Shown here in pieces: positions 41,152 through 50,605 of a stretch of 64,000 nucleotides of DNA. The translations under genes were made by a program, and so were the position numbers. The stretch spans positions 1-64,000 of the forward strand of contig NKIO01000001.1 of assembly GCA_002255935.1 (NCBI GenBank). Direction: 5' to 3'. Numbering within the stretch: position 1 is the first letter of the stretch; the number at the start of each line of letters is the position of its first letter. This DNA comes from Comamonadaceae bacterium PBBC2. Lineage in GTDB: Bacteria; Pseudomonadota; Gammaproteobacteria; Burkholderiales; Burkholderiaceae_C. The notes beneath the pieces were generated by a model, which was not told the origin of the DNA, ran no database searches, and saw only the letters and a list, made by a program, of their open reading frames with translations.

Positions 41152-41157
41152 TACAAT
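41152..41157 (+). promoter_or_regulatory. Possible -10 for msbA
   Basis: TACAAT lies 10 bases before the msbA ATG, which itself lacks a Shine-Dalgarno sequence. If used, the mRNA leader would be only a few bases. No clear -35 is visible; the 148-base tolB-msbA spacer shows nothing else convincing. Confidence 0.25.
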
Positions 41158-41167
41158 CGAATCAGAC

Positions 41168-42952
41168 ATGAACACCGAAGAAACCCCAGTCCCCGCCGCC
41201 AGCATCCGCAGCCGAATGCTGAAGTTGGCCCCTTATTTTGCCCGCCAGCGGGGCGTTTGGGCCTTGGCCATCGGAGCCACCTTGATCGCGGCCCTGACCG
41301 AGCCCATGATCCCGGCGCTGTTCAAGCCACTGTTGGACCAAGGTTTTTCGGGCAATGGATTGCCCATTTGGTCCATCCCCGTGGCTGTGATCGGCTTGTT
41401 TGCCATCCGCGGCATCACCTTTTTCCTGGCGCAGTATGCGCTGGCCCGGGTCACCAACGACGGCATGGAAAAACTGCGCAACGACCTGTTTGCCCAGTTG
41501 ATGAAGGCCGATCTCAGTTTGTTCAACCGCCAATCGGCCAGTGCGCTGTCCAACACGGTGGTTTACGAGGTCATGAACGGTGCGGGTCAATTGATCTCGG
41601 CCTTGATCGGTTTGAGCCGTGATGGGTTCACCCTGATGGCCTTGGTGGGCTACCTGATGTGGCTCAACTGGAAACTGACTTTGGTGGTGTTCATCGTGGC
41701 CCCGGCACTGAGCTACATCATGAAGGCCTTGTCCAAGCGCCTGTACCGCCTGACCCGTGAAAGCCAGGACTCCACCGACGCTTTGGCCTACGTGGTCGAA
41801 GAAAACGTGCTGGCCCACCGCATGATACGTTTGCACGGCGCACAAGACCAGCAAATGGAACGCTTTGGGCAACTGGGCAAAAACCTGCGCAAATTGGCCC
41901 TCAAGTCCACGGCGGCATCAGCGGCCATGTCGCCCTTGACGCAAATCATGTCGGCCATCGCCTTGTCCTTGGTGCTGGTCATTGCCTTGATCCAAAGCCG
42001 CGACAGCGCCTCGGGCGCCACCGTCGGCGGCTTTGTGGCCTTCATCACCGCCATGTTGATGCTGGTCTCCCCCATCAAGCGCCTGGCGGAGGTGGCCAAC
42101 CCCATCACGCGCGGCTTGGCCGCCTTGGAGCGCGGCCTGGCCTTGATGAACGATGCCCCTGAAGAAACCCAGGGCACACACGAGGCCGAACGGGCCACAG
42201 GCGCCATCGAGTGGCAGTCGGTGAGCCTGCAATTCAAACCGGACAGCCCCCCTGCCCTGAACCAGGTGTCTATGACTGTGCAACCTGGCGAAACGGTGGC
42301 TTTGGTGGGCAGCTCAGGCGCGGGCAAGACAACGCTCATCCAGCTCTTGCCCCGCTTTTTGAACCCCACACAAGGGCAAGTCTTGATCGATCAGGTCCCC
42401 GTTCAAGACTGGACTTTGCGCAGCCTGCGCCGGCAAATTGCCATGGTCAGCCAAGACGTGGTCATGCTCAACGACACCTTGGCGGCCAATGTGTGCCTGG
42501 GCCTGTCCGTAGACCGTGAGCGCATCCAAAAGAGCCTGGAAGCGGCCAATCTGTGGGCCCACGTGCGCCAATTGCCGCAAGGCATGGACACGGTCTTGGG
42601 GCACAACGCCAACCAGTTGTCCGGTGGCCAACGCCAGCGCCTGGCCATTGCCCGAGCGATTTACAAGGATGCACCGATCCTGATCCTGGACGAGGCCACT
42701 TCGGCTTTGGACAACGAATCAGAACGTCTCGTTCAAGATGCCTTGCAAAAGCTCATGCAAGGCCGCACCACCCTCATCGTGGCGCACCGCCTGTCCACCA
42801 TCGAACACGCGGACCGTGTCGTGGTCATGGAGCAAGGGCACATTGTGGAGCAAGGAGCGCCTGCGGCGCTGCTCAATGCCGGCGGGGCCTATACCCGTTT
42901 GCACCACCGTGGCGAATGGGCGAGCCCCGAAGACTCGGCACCAAAGGCCTGA
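41168..42952 (+). CDS. msbA: Lipid A/LPS flippase MsbA (ABC exporter)
   Basis: A 594-residue half-transporter: six membrane helices (about 30-320) fused to one ABC ATPase with GSSGAGKTT, the Q-loop MVSQDVVMLNDTLAANV, signature LSGGQRQRLAIARA and Walker B ILILDEATSALDNESE. This is the form of MsbA, which flips lipid A-core across the inner membrane, the step before LptBFG extraction; a general multidrug exporter is the alternative. It converges on rng with 11 bases between stops and no terminator seen there. Confidence 0.9.
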   Translation: MNTEETPVPAASIRSRMLKLAPYFARQRGVWALAIGATLIAALTEPMIPALFKPLLDQGFSGNGLPIWSIPVAVIGLFAIRGITFFLAQYALARVTNDGMEKLRNDLFAQLMKADLSLFNRQSASALSNTVVYEVMNGAGQLISALIGLSRDGFTLMALVGYLMWLNWKLTLVVFIVAPALSYIMKALSKRLYRLTRESQDSTDALAYVVEENVLAHRMIRLHGAQDQQMERFGQLGKNLRKLALKSTAASAAMSPLTQIMSAIALSLVLVIALIQSRDSASGATVGGFVAFITAMLMLVSPIKRLAEVANPITRGLAALERGLALMNDAPEETQGTHEAERATGAIEWQSVSLQFKPDSPPALNQVSMTVQPGETVALVGSSGAGKTTLIQLLPRFLNPTQGQVLIDQVPVQDWTLRSLRRQIAMVSQDVVMLNDTLAANVCLGLSVDRERIQKSLEAANLWAHVRQLPQGMDTVLGHNANQLSGGQRQRLAIARAIYKDAPILILDEATSALDNESERLVQDALQKLMQGRTTLIVAHRLSTIEHADRVVVMEQGHIVEQGAPAALLNAGGAYTRLHHRGEWASPEDSAPKA

Positions 42953-42963
42953 AGCCAACCGGC

Positions 42964-44433
42964 TTAAAGCAGCACGATGTCGTACTGCTCCGGTCCCATC
43001 CCGCTTTCGACCTGCAAGGATATCGGTTTGGCGATGAAGTCCGACAAACCGGCCAAATGCTGGCTTTCTTCGTCAAGCAACAAATCAATCACCGCAGCGC
43101 CCGCCACCACGCGGAACTCGCGCGGGTTGAACTGACGCGCTTCACGCAAAATTTCGCGCAAGATGTCGTAAGCCACCGAACGCGCTGTCTTGACAATGCC
43201 CTTGCCTTGGCAGCTGGGGCAAGGCTCGCACAGCATGTGTGCCAAAGACTCGCGGGTGCGCTTGCGCGTCATCTCCAGCAAACCCAATGAAGAAAAGCCG
43301 CCCGCCATGGTCTTGACCCGGTCCCGCGCGAGTTGCTTGCGAAACTCAGCCAAGACGGCATCTTGGTGGTCGGCACGCGACATGTCGATGAAGTCGGCAA
43401 TGATGATCCCGCCCAGATTGCGCAGGCGCAGCTGCCGGGCGATGGCTTGGGCGGCCTCCAGATTGGTTTTGAAGATGGTGTCCTCAAAATTCCGAGCCCC
43501 GACATAGCCACCGGTGTTCACGTCCACCGTGGTCAAGGCCTCGGTCTGGTCAATGATCAGGTAGCCGCCAGACTTCAGATCGACACGGCGGCCCAAAGCG
43601 CGGGCAATTTCTTCGTCGATTGAATACAGGTCAAAGATCGGTCGCTCGCCTTTGTAGTGCTGCAAACGCTCGGCCGCTTTGGGCATGAACTCGCGCCCAA
43701 ACGCCACCAACTGGGCGTATTGCTCCTGCGAATCGATGCGGATGCTTTGCGTGAGATCCCCCACCAAATCCCGCAATACGCGCTGCAACAAAGTCAGGTC
43801 TTGGTGCAAGATGGACGTGGGCGGCAAACGCATCGAAGCGTCCTTGATGCGCGCCCAGGTCTTGCGCAGGTAAGCGATGTCGTCTTGCAACTCTTCGTCG
43901 CTGGAGTCTTCGGCGTTGGTGCGCAAAATGAAGCCGCCGCCTGCAGGCCCCACCAAGCCCTGCAAGCGTTGACGCAGCGCATCGCGCTGGTCTGAAGGGA
44001 TTTTTTGCGACACGCCGATGTGATCGTCTTGCGGCAAAAACACCAAGTGGCGACCCGCGATGCTGATTTGGGTCGACAAGCGAGCACCCTTGGTGCCCAT
44101 CGGGTCCTTGATGACCTGCACCATGATGGCCCGACCCTCAAACACCTGTTTTTCGATCGGCACCAGCGGCTGACCGGTACGGGCTGAAGCATCGCCATCG
44201 GTGTGCTTTTGCCACACATCGGCCACATGCAAAAAAGCGGCTTTGTCCAGACCAATGTCGATGAAAGCCGATTGCATGCCAGGCAAGACGCGGGCAACTT
44301 TGCCCAGGTAAATGTTGCCCACCAACCCGCGTTCCAGCGTGCGCTCCACGTGCAACTCCTGCACAGCGCCAAACTCCACCACGGCCACGCGCGTTTCCTG
44401 CGGGGACCAATTGACCAAAATATCTTGTTGCAT
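42964..44433 (-). CDS. rng: Ribonuclease G
   Basis: A 489-residue endoribonuclease, the same length as E. coli RNase G, which matures the 16S rRNA 5' end and degrades some mRNAs. An S1 domain (VGNIYLGKVARVLPGMQSAFIDIG) is followed by RNase H-like and DNase I-like domains, the catalytic region (VDVNTGGYVGARN; GGIIIADFIDM) and the zinc-link CEPCPSCQGKG. It lacks the long C-terminal scaffold of RNase E. The start is the ATG of MQQDILVNW. It follows maf by 46 bases; maf-rng is conserved. Confidence 0.95.
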   Translation of the reverse strand: MQQDILVNWSPQETRVAVVEFGAVQELHVERTLERGLVGNIYLGKVARVLPGMQSAFIDIGLDKAAFLHVADVWQKHTDGDASARTGQPLVPIEKQVFEGRAIMVQVIKDPMGTKGARLSTQISIAGRHLVFLPQDDHIGVSQKIPSDQRDALRQRLQGLVGPAGGGFILRTNAEDSSDEELQDDIAYLRKTWARIKDASMRLPPTSILHQDLTLLQRVLRDLVGDLTQSIRIDSQEQYAQLVAFGREFMPKAAERLQHYKGERPIFDLYSIDEEIARALGRRVDLKSGGYLIIDQTEALTTVDVNTGGYVGARNFEDTIFKTNLEAAQAIARQLRLRNLGGIIIADFIDMSRADHQDAVLAEFRKQLARDRVKTMAGGFSSLGLLEMTRKRTRESLAHMLCEPCPSCQGKGIVKTARSVAYDILREILREARQFNPREFRVVAGAAVIDLLLDEESQHLAGLSDFIAKPISLQVESGMGPEQYDIVLL

Positions 44434-44479
44434 GGATCGCTTCAGGTGAATGAGAAATGTCGGCCCCGCTCCGAGGCGC

Positions 44480-45082
44480 TCAGCAGGCCAGGCCCACCGA
44501 GCGCAACAGTCGTGCGGTCTCGAACAATGGCAAGCCCATGATGCCTGAGTAACTGCCGCGGATCTGTTCGATGTGCGACGCGGCCCTGCCCTGCACACCG
44601 TAGGCACCGGCTTTGCCCATGGGCTCACCACTGGCCACATAAGCTTTGATTTGCGAGGCCGTCATGGGGGCAAATTGCACCCAGGATTCGGACACGGCCT
44701 GAACGCGCTTGCGCCCCGATTGAACAGCCACGGCCGTCAACACCCTGTGGGTTTGGCCCGACAGCTGCTGCAAGATGCGACGGGCGTCGGCCTCGTCGGC
44801 AGGTTTGCCCAAAATCTCGCGGCCCAAAGCCACGGTGGTGTCGGCGCAGAGCACGGGCGCTGCGGGCAAACCCAAGCGTTTGAGGCGGGCGACGGCCGCG
44901 TCCAGCTTCAAGCCAGTGACACGTGCCACGTAACGACCCGGCGCTTCTCGCCCCCGGACGGCTTCAAGCGACTCGGCGTCTTCTGCAGGATCGGGCAACA
45001 TGAGTTCGTGGGCGACGCCGATTTGGGTGAGCAACTGGCTGCGGCGAGGGCTTTGCGAAGCGAGGTAGATGAAGGCGCTCAT
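44480..45082 (-). CDS. maf: Maf-family nucleoside triphosphate pyrophosphatase
   Basis: A 200-residue Maf protein that hydrolyses non-canonical or modified nucleoside triphosphates (dTTP/UTP or m7GTP depending on subtype). [14 protein letters not shown] is the N-terminal substrate loop; [11 protein letters not shown] holds the catalytic Asp and [14 protein letters not shown] the C-terminal signature. Start overlaps the rlmH stop (ATGA). The subtype (YhdE versus YceF) is not certain. Confidence 0.93.
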   Translation of the reverse strand: MSAFIYLASQSPRRSQLLTQIGVAHELMLPDPAEDAESLEAVRGREAPGRYVARVTGLKLDAAVARLKRLGLPAAPVLCADTTVALGREILGKPADEADARRILQQLSGQTHRVLTAVAVQSGRKRVQAVSESWVQFAPMTASQIKAYVASGEPMGKAGAYGVQGRAASHIEQIRGSYSGIMGLPLFETARLLRSVGLAC

Positions 45083-45546
45083 TCGCGGTGGTAAGGGTGG
45101 TTGGCGTTGATGGACCAGGCGCGGTACAGCTGCTCGATCAGCAGCACACGGGCCATGGCGTGGGGCAAAGTCATGTCGGACAAACGGATGCGCTCGTGCG
45201 CCGCTTGACGAAATTCTGGCTCAAGACCATCGGGCCCGCCAATCACCAAGGCCACATCGTCCCCCCCCAATTGCCAAGAGGTCAGTCGCGTGGCCAAGGC
45301 CTGTGTGGTGAGCTGGGTGCCGCGCTCGTCGAGCGCCACGATGCGGGTGCCACGGGGAATGGCGACCTCGATGCGCTGGCGCTCTGCCGCATACAAGGTA
45401 GTGAGGGTTTTGGAGCCGCGCGGCTCGGTCTTCACCGCCTTGAGCTCAACCTTGAGCTCGGGTGGAAAACGCTTGGCATAGTCGTCCCAGGCGGTCTGCG
45501 CCCAGTCAGGCACACGCTGGCCGACCGCAACGATCAGCAGCTTCAT
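45079..45546 (-). CDS. rlmH: 23S rRNA pseudouridine-1915 N3-methyltransferase
   Basis: A 155-residue SPOUT-fold methyltransferase, exactly the usual size, acting on pseudouridine 1915 of assembled 70S ribosomes. [44 protein letters not shown] and the C-terminal [20 protein letters not shown] form the knot and SAM site. It follows rsfS by 6 bases, the standard rsfS-rlmH arrangement. Confidence 0.97.
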   Translation of the reverse strand: MKLLIVAVGQRVPDWAQTAWDDYAKRFPPELKVELKAVKTEPRGSKTLTTLYAAERQRIEVAIPRGTRIVALDERGTQLTTQALATRLTSWQLGGDDVALVIGGPDGLEPEFRQAAHERIRLSDMTLPHAMARVLLIEQLYRAWSINANHPYHRE

Positions 45547-45552
45547 GAAAAA

Positions 45553-46281
45553 TCAATCGGCTTTGCGACGCGTGGGCACTTTCAGCGCCTTGCGAGCGGG
45601 CGTTTTGGCGGCGGCCGTTTTGGCTGCAGCTTTGGGCGATGGCTTGCCCACAGTTTTCACGGTGGGTTTGGTGCTGCTCTTGGCGGCTGCTTTGGGTGCA
45701 GCAGATTTGGCCGCAGTTTTAGTGGGCGTCTTTGCCGCAGTTTTGGCAGAGGTTTTGCCAGCTGGCTTGGCCGACTTGACGGGCGCCTTCAAGGCCACCT
45801 TGGACTTGGCGGCTGGTTTGGCCGCGCTGGTTTGGGCAGAGGGCGTTTTGGCAGCCGACTTCTTGGCAGCAGCCTTGCGCGCAGGCGTCTTGGCCTCAGG
45901 GGCTGCGGGTTTGGGCGCACCGAACTTCAGGCGCACAGGCTTGTCGCCCCAGATTTCTTCGAGGTTGTAGTAAGTGCGAATGGTGGGCTGCATGATGTGC
46001 GCCACAGCCGAGCCGCAGTCCACGATGATCCATTCACCGTTGTCTTCGCCTTCGATGCGGGGCTTGCCGAAACCGGCTTCGCGCACCTTGTCGCGCACGC
46101 TGGCGGCCAAGGCTTTCGTTTGGCGGTTCGATGTGCCCGAGGCGATCACCACACGTTCAAACAATGGAGAAAGGTGCTCCGTGTCAAAGACCTGAAGGTC
46201 TTGTGCTTTCACATCTTCGAGGGCGTCCACAATGGCACGCTGGAGTTTTTGAATGTCTTTTTTGGCAGCGGTATCGGTCAT
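45553..46281 (-). CDS. rsfS: Ribosomal silencing factor RsfS with a long Ala/Lys-rich tail
   Basis: A 242-residue protein. Residues 1-120 are a complete RsfS domain (VFDTEHLSPLFERVVIASGTSNRQ, then DNGEWIIVDCGSAVAHIM and YYNLEEIWGDKPV), which binds L14 and blocks subunit joining in starvation. Residues 122-242 are an unusual low-complexity tail built of Ala, Lys, Pro, Thr and Ser (KTPARKAAAKKSAAK), like bacterial histone H1-type tails; typical RsfS is 105-130 residues. The tail is in frame up to the stop with no sign of frameshift. Its ATG overlaps the nadD stop (TGATG). Confidence 0.94.
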   Translation of the reverse strand: MTDTAAKKDIQKLQRAIVDALEDVKAQDLQVFDTEHLSPLFERVVIASGTSNRQTKALAASVRDKVREAGFGKPRIEGEDNGEWIIVDCGSAVAHIMQPTIRTYYNLEEIWGDKPVRLKFGAPKPAAPEAKTPARKAAAKKSAAKTPSAQTSAAKPAAKSKVALKAPVKSAKPAGKTSAKTAAKTPTKTAAKSAAPKAAAKSSTKPTVKTVGKPSPKAAAKTAAAKTPARKALKVPTRRKAD

Positions 46282-46892
46282 CAGTGGGGCCTGTAGAGGT
46301 GGTGTTCGTGAATATAGCGCTCAACAGCAGGTGGCACCAGACCTTCAATGTTGCGGTCTGTGGCCACCAGCGCACGGATGTCCGTGGCACTGTGAGGCAT
46401 GAGCGGCATCGACAAAGTCTGGATGCGCGCATCAAAGGGTTGGGGGGCAGTTGCCGAGGTCTCCGCGCTGGAATCACGCCATGCTTGAACGGGGCCATCG
46501 CGGCCTGCGGCACAAATTATAGCCAGCCGAGCAATTTCATCGATCTGGCGCCACGATGGCAGGGACCGGCGCTGGTCATCACCGATCAATAAAAACAGCT
46601 GCGCCTGTGGAAACTGCGCCTTCAACTCACGCAAACTGTCTACGGTGTAACTGGGGCCTTGCCGCTGCAATTCGCGCTCGTCCACCACCACTTGGGGAAC
46701 ATGGGCAAAAGCCAAACGGGTCATGGCCAAACGGTGTGCCGCCTCAGACAATGCGCGTGGTTTGTGCCAGGCCTGGCCAGTGGGTAAAACGCGTACTTGG
46801 TCGAGATTCAGCTGAGCCACGGCCGCTTGCACCAGCGCGACATGGGCCGCATGCGGCGGGTCAAACGCCCCGCCAAACACGCCCAGTCGCAT
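46281..46892 (-). CDS. nadD: Nicotinate-nucleotide adenylyltransferase
   Basis: A 203-residue nucleotidyltransferase making nicotinate adenine dinucleotide for NAD synthesis. GVFGGAFDPPHAAH is the HxxH (T/HxGH-like) active-site loop and MPHSATDIRAL the ISSTxIR-equivalent. The correct start is the ATG of MRLGVFGG; the frame is open further upstream into hemF. It lies 17 bases after hemF and is coupled to rsfS. Confidence 0.94.
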   Translation of the reverse strand: MRLGVFGGAFDPPHAAHVALVQAAVAQLNLDQVRVLPTGQAWHKPRALSEAAHRLAMTRLAFAHVPQVVVDERELQRQGPSYTVDSLRELKAQFPQAQLFLLIGDDQRRSLPSWRQIDEIARLAIICAAGRDGPVQAWRDSSAETSATAPQPFDARIQTLSMPLMPHSATDIRALVATDRNIEGLVPPAVERYIHEHHLYRPH

Positions 46893-46909
46893 AGGGAGCA
46901 GCGCAGCGC

Positions 46910-47830
46910 TCAAATCCAGTCCTTGGGCACAAGGAAGTGGCTGAGCAGTTTCGCCTCGGGCGAGCCTGGCTCGTCCTGGCGTTGGTAAGACCAACGCACT
47001 TCAGGGGGCATGGACAACAAAATCGATTCGGTCCGGCCGCCCGACTGCAAACCGAAATGCGTGCCCCGGTCCCACACCAAATTGAACTCCACATAGCGAC
47101 CACGGCGGTAGAGCTGGAAATCGCGCTCACGCTCGCCATAAGCCATGTCTTTGCGACGCTCTACGATGGGCAAATAGGCTTTGAGCAAAGCATCGCCCAC
47201 GCTTTGCAGCATGGCAAAGCTCTGGCCCATGCCCAACTCGGAGAAGTCATCGAAGAAAACACCGCCAATGCCGCGCTGCTCATGGCGGTGCTTGTTGCAA
47301 AAATAGTCGTCGCACCAGGTTTTGAAGCGCGGGTACAGGCCTTCCCCAAAAGGCGCCAAGGCGTCTTTGCAGGTCTGGTGGAAATGCACCGCATCCTCAT
47401 CAAAGCCGTAATACGGCGTCAGGTCCATGCCGCCGCCAAACCAGGCCACAGGCGCCCTGCCCTCGGGCTTGGCCGCGATCATGCGCACGTTCATGTGGAC
47501 AGTGGGCACATAAGGGTTGCGCGGATGGAAAACCAGCGACACGCCCATGGCCTCAAATGCCGAGCCCGCCAGTTCGGGGCGGTGTTGCGTGGCCGAAGGC
47601 GGCAACTGTGGCCCGCTCACATGCGAAAAACCACAACCGGCACGTTCAAAGACCGGCCCACCTTCCAGGATCTGGGTGATGCCGTTGCCCTGCAATTTTT
47701 CGCCAGGGTCTTTGGTCCAATGGTCCACCACAAAAGGCGTGCCGTCGATGTCGATCAAGGCCTGCGTGATACGGGCCTGCAAGCCCTGCAGGTATTGGCG
47801 CACAGCGCCCAGATCAATGGAATCGTTCAT
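46910..47830 (-). CDS. hemF: Oxygen-dependent coproporphyrinogen III oxidase
   Basis: A 306-residue aerobic heme-pathway enzyme converting coproporphyrinogen III to protoporphyrinogen IX with O2. [29 protein letters not shown] and [27 protein letters not shown] are strongly conserved HemF segments; the end [14 protein letters not shown] is typical. The start is ATG 47830, overlapping the stop of the acyltransferase gene (ATGA). It indicates heme synthesis under aerobic conditions. Confidence 0.97.
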   Translation of the reverse strand: MNDSIDLGAVRQYLQGLQARITQALIDIDGTPFVVDHWTKDPGEKLQGNGITQILEGGPVFERAGCGFSHVSGPQLPPSATQHRPELAGSAFEAMGVSLVFHPRNPYVPTVHMNVRMIAAKPEGRAPVAWFGGGMDLTPYYGFDEDAVHFHQTCKDALAPFGEGLYPRFKTWCDDYFCNKHRHEQRGIGGVFFDDFSELGMGQSFAMLQSVGDALLKAYLPIVERRKDMAYGERERDFQLYRRGRYVEFNLVWDRGTHFGLQSGGRTESILLSMPPEVRWSYQRQDEPGSPEAKLLSHFLVPKDWI

Positions 47831-48495
47831 GAGTGCAAGTTTTTGTTGTTGTCCACATCGGTCGCAGAAGCGGTGGATGCCAAGGCCTCGTTTCGCGCAG
47901 GAGGGCTCCACGGGATCACGGGCGCGGCCTGAAGGGCGTTGTACCCTTTGACCCCCTCAAACACCTGGGCCATGTGGGCGTAATCGGCTTCCACATCGCC
48001 TGACAGTTTGAAAAAATCGACCAAGGACAGGGTGCGCGTGCCCCAATCGAGTTTGACCATCGCCAAGGGCACATCCGCCCCTTTGGCCACTTGGTAAAAG
48101 CCGCTGCGCCAGCCGGGGGTCAGGCTGCGTGTGCCTTCGGGGGCCAAGGCCAGCCAGAGCAGACGGCCTTGCTGCTTGTGTTGTTCAAACACCTGCACCA
48201 TTTCGCCCACCACGCCTTTGGGCGAGCTGCGGTCGATCGGCACACCGCCCACCCAGCGCATCCAAGCCCCCATGATGGGAAATTTGAAAAGGCTGTCTTT
48301 GCCCCAAAAATTCGCCGGAATGCCCAGCGCCCATTTGGCCAGGATGCCGACCGGAAAATCCCAATTGCTGGTGTGCGGATAGACAATCGCCACACCCTGC
48401 AGCGTGGGGAATCCTTCAAAGTTCAAACGCCAGCCAAAGGCTTTCAATATCCAACGCGCCAAGCGCGAACCTTGGAAGGTCACGGGGTATGTCAT
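47827..48495 (-). CDS. PlsC-like lysophospholipid acyltransferase family protein
   Basis: A 222-residue acyltransferase. The catalytic HTSNWD (Hx4D) is near residue 41 and LAPEGTRS (EGT motif) near residue 118, the two hallmarks of 1-acyl-glycerol-3-phosphate-type acyltransferases. It is shorter than PlsC of E. coli (245) and lacks an obvious N-terminal membrane helix. The ATG at 48495 is preferred over a TTG two codons upstream. The C-terminal 25 residues ([14 protein letters not shown]) look unstructured. The acceptor lipid is unknown. Confidence 0.85.
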   Translation of the reverse strand: MTYPVTFQGSRLARWILKAFGWRLNFEGFPTLQGVAIVYPHTSNWDFPVGILAKWALGIPANFWGKDSLFKFPIMGAWMRWVGGVPIDRSSPKGVVGEMVQVFEQHKQQGRLLWLALAPEGTRSLTPGWRSGFYQVAKGADVPLAMVKLDWGTRTLSLVDFFKLSGDVEADYAHMAQVFEGVKGYNALQAAPVIPWSPPARNEALASTASATDVDNNKNLHS

Positions 48496-48519
48496 GGGCA
48501 AGGGCCTTTCAAGGGCGCT

Positions 48520-49800
48520 TCAATTTTTGATGGCGCGGTAACCAATGTCTTTGCGCATTTGCATGCCGTCAAAAGAGATGGTACTGGCGGTTTGGTAGGC
48601 CTTTTGTTGTGCTTGGCGCACCGAGTCGGCCAAGGCTGTGACACACAACACGCGCCCACCCGAAGTCAAAATCTGATCGTCTTTTTCGGTGGTGCCGGCA
48701 TGGAAAACCATGGCGTCATCCGCGTCTTGCGGCAAGCCGCTGATCACATCGCCTTTGCGGGGGTTGAGCGGGTAACCGGCTGCGGCCATCACCACACCCA
48801 GGGCCACACGGCGGTCCCATTCCAGATCGATCTTGTCCAGCCCTTCTGAGGTGGCGGCCAGCATGACCTCCAGCAGATCGGACTTCAGGCGCATCAAGAT
48901 CGGCTGTGTCTCGGGGTCGCCCATGCGGCAGTTGAATTCCAGCGTCTTGGGTTTGCCCTGCTCGTCAATCATCAAGCCGGCGTACAAGAAGCCGGTGTAG
49001 GGAATGCCGTCTTTTTCCATGCCTTTGATGGTGGGCATGATGACTTCACGCATGGCGCGGGCATGCACCTCGGCCGTGACCACTGGAGCAGGCGAATAAG
49101 CCCCCATGCCGCCTGTGTTGGGGCCTTGGTCGGCGTCCAGCAGACGCTTGTGGTCCTGGCTGGTGGCCAAAGCGGCAACGTTCTTGCCATCGCACAGAAC
49201 GATGAAGCTGGCCTCTTCGCCTTGCAAAAATTCTTCGATCACCACGCGGGCACCACCGGCGTTGTGGGTCACGCCCAAGGTGTTGTCCACCAGCATGAAG
49301 TCGATCGCTTCGTGCGCCTCGGCCAGGCTCATGGCCACGACCACGCCTTTGCCTGCGGCCAAGCCATCGGCCTTGACCACGATGGGTGCGCCCTTGCGGT
49401 CCACATAGGCGTGGGCCGCCACCGGGTCGGTGAAGGTTTCAAACTCGGCCGTGGGTATGTTGTGGCGTTCCATGAACGCTTTGGAAAAAGCCTTGGAGCT
49501 TTCCAGTTGCGCGGCTTTTTGGGTGGGGCCAAAAATGCGCAAGCCATTCGCGCGGAAATCGTCCACGATGCCAGCAGCCAGTGGGGCTTCAGGTCCCACC
49601 ACCGTCAAACCGATCTGGTTGTCTTGTGCCCATTGGCGCAATTGCGGGATGTCGGTGATGGGCACATTCACCAAATTCTTGTCGTGGGCCGTGCCGCCAT
49701 TGCCCGGCGCCACATACACCTGCTGCACGCGGCCTGATTGGGCCAATTTCCAGGCCATGGCATGTTCACGGCCACCATTGCCGACCACCAATACTTTCAT
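48520..49800 (-). CDS. purD: Phosphoribosylamine-glycine ligase
   Basis: A 426-residue ATP-grasp enzyme catalysing the second step of purine synthesis. MKVLVVGNGGREHAMAWKLAQS is the N-terminal signature; PIVVKADGLAAGKGVVVA and VIEEFLQGEEASFIVLCDG are ATP-grasp loops, and FNCRMGDPETQPI is the GARS signature. Length is normal. It follows yebC by 9 bases and precedes the acyltransferase gene by 24. Confidence 0.97.
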   Translation of the reverse strand: MKVLVVGNGGREHAMAWKLAQSGRVQQVYVAPGNGGTAHDKNLVNVPITDIPQLRQWAQDNQIGLTVVGPEAPLAAGIVDDFRANGLRIFGPTQKAAQLESSKAFSKAFMERHNIPTAEFETFTDPVAAHAYVDRKGAPIVVKADGLAAGKGVVVAMSLAEAHEAIDFMLVDNTLGVTHNAGGARVVIEEFLQGEEASFIVLCDGKNVAALATSQDHKRLLDADQGPNTGGMGAYSPAPVVTAEVHARAMREVIMPTIKGMEKDGIPYTGFLYAGLMIDEQGKPKTLEFNCRMGDPETQPILMRLKSDLLEVMLAATSEGLDKIDLEWDRRVALGVVMAAAGYPLNPRKGDVISGLPQDADDAMVFHAGTTEKDDQILTSGGRVLCVTALADSVRQAQQKAYQTASTISFDGMQMRKDIGYRAIKN

Positions 49801-49809
49801 CAGATGTCC

Positions 49810-50535
49810 TTATTCTTGAATGTCGGCGTTGTGGAAGACGTTTTGAACATCGTCCAAGTCTTCCAGAATTTCCAGAAGCTTTTGCATTTTGACGGCGTCG
49901 TCACCGCTGATGGCGATGGTGTTCTCAGCACGCATGGTGACCTCGGCCATGTCCGCCACGAGGCCGGCCGCTTCCAAAGCGTTCTTGACCGCTTCAAAAT
50001 CGGCGGGTGCGGTCAGCACCTCGATGGCGCCTTCTTCGTCGGTGATCACGTCTTCCGCACCGGCTTCCAAGGCCACTTCCATGACCTTGTCTTCGTCCGT
50101 GCCAGGCGCAAAGATCAACTGGCCGCAGTTCTTGAACTGGAAAGCCACCGAGCCTTCGGTGCCCAGGTTGCCGCCGTGCTTGCTGAAAGCGTGGCGCACC
50201 TCGGCCACCGTGCGCACTCGGTTGTCGGTCATGGTGTCCACGATCACGGCGGCACCGCCAATGCCATAACCTTCGTACCGGATTTCTTCGTAGCTCACGC
50301 CTTCGAGGTTGCCGGTGGCTTTGTCCACGTTGCGCTTGATGGTATCGGCGGGCATGTTGGCCGCCTTGGCCTTTTCAATGGCCAGACGCAAACGGGGGTT
50401 GGCCGAGACATCGCCACCGCCGGTGCGGGCAGCCACCATGATTTCACGGACCACCCGGGTCCAAATCCGTTGCCTTTTTTCGTCTTGTCGGCCCTTGCGG
50501 TGCTGAATATTTGCCCATTTACTGTGGCCAGCCAT
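49810..50535 (-). CDS. yebC: YebC/PmpR-family protein
   Basis: A 241-residue YebC-type protein beginning [21 protein letters not shown], the invariant family start; a KH-like and two ferredoxin-like domains follow. Members were annotated as DNA-binding regulators; recent work implicates family members in helping ribosomes through proline-rich stalls. The usual neighbours ruvCAB are absent here; purD follows instead. The start is divergent from the HerA-like ATPase gene by 70 bases. Confidence 0.95.
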   Translation of the reverse strand: MAGHSKWANIQHRKGRQDEKRQRIWTRVVREIMVAARTGGGDVSANPRLRLAIEKAKAANMPADTIKRNVDKATGNLEGVSYEEIRYEGYGIGGAAVIVDTMTDNRVRTVAEVRHAFSKHGGNLGTEGSVAFQFKNCGQLIFAPGTDEDKVMEVALEAGAEDVITDEEGAIEVLTAPADFEAVKNALEAAGLVADMAEVTMRAENTIAISGDDAVKMQKLLEILEDLDDVQNVFHNADIQE

Positions 50536-50605
50536 CGGGAATTCCTTGAATGTTGATTTAACCTATGGGTAGATTTTACTTTTCACACGCGTGAGGGAGA
50601 TTTTG

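Noticed and set aside
44434-44640. N-terminal extension of rng into maf.
   Set aside because: The extension is antisense-like and not RNase G sequence; MQQDILVNW at 44433 is the family start.
45553-45921. RsfS tail considered as a frameshift or fusion with a separate histone-like gene.
   Set aside because: The frame is continuous from the RsfS domain to the stop and there is no internal start with a ribosome-binding site supporting a separate gene.
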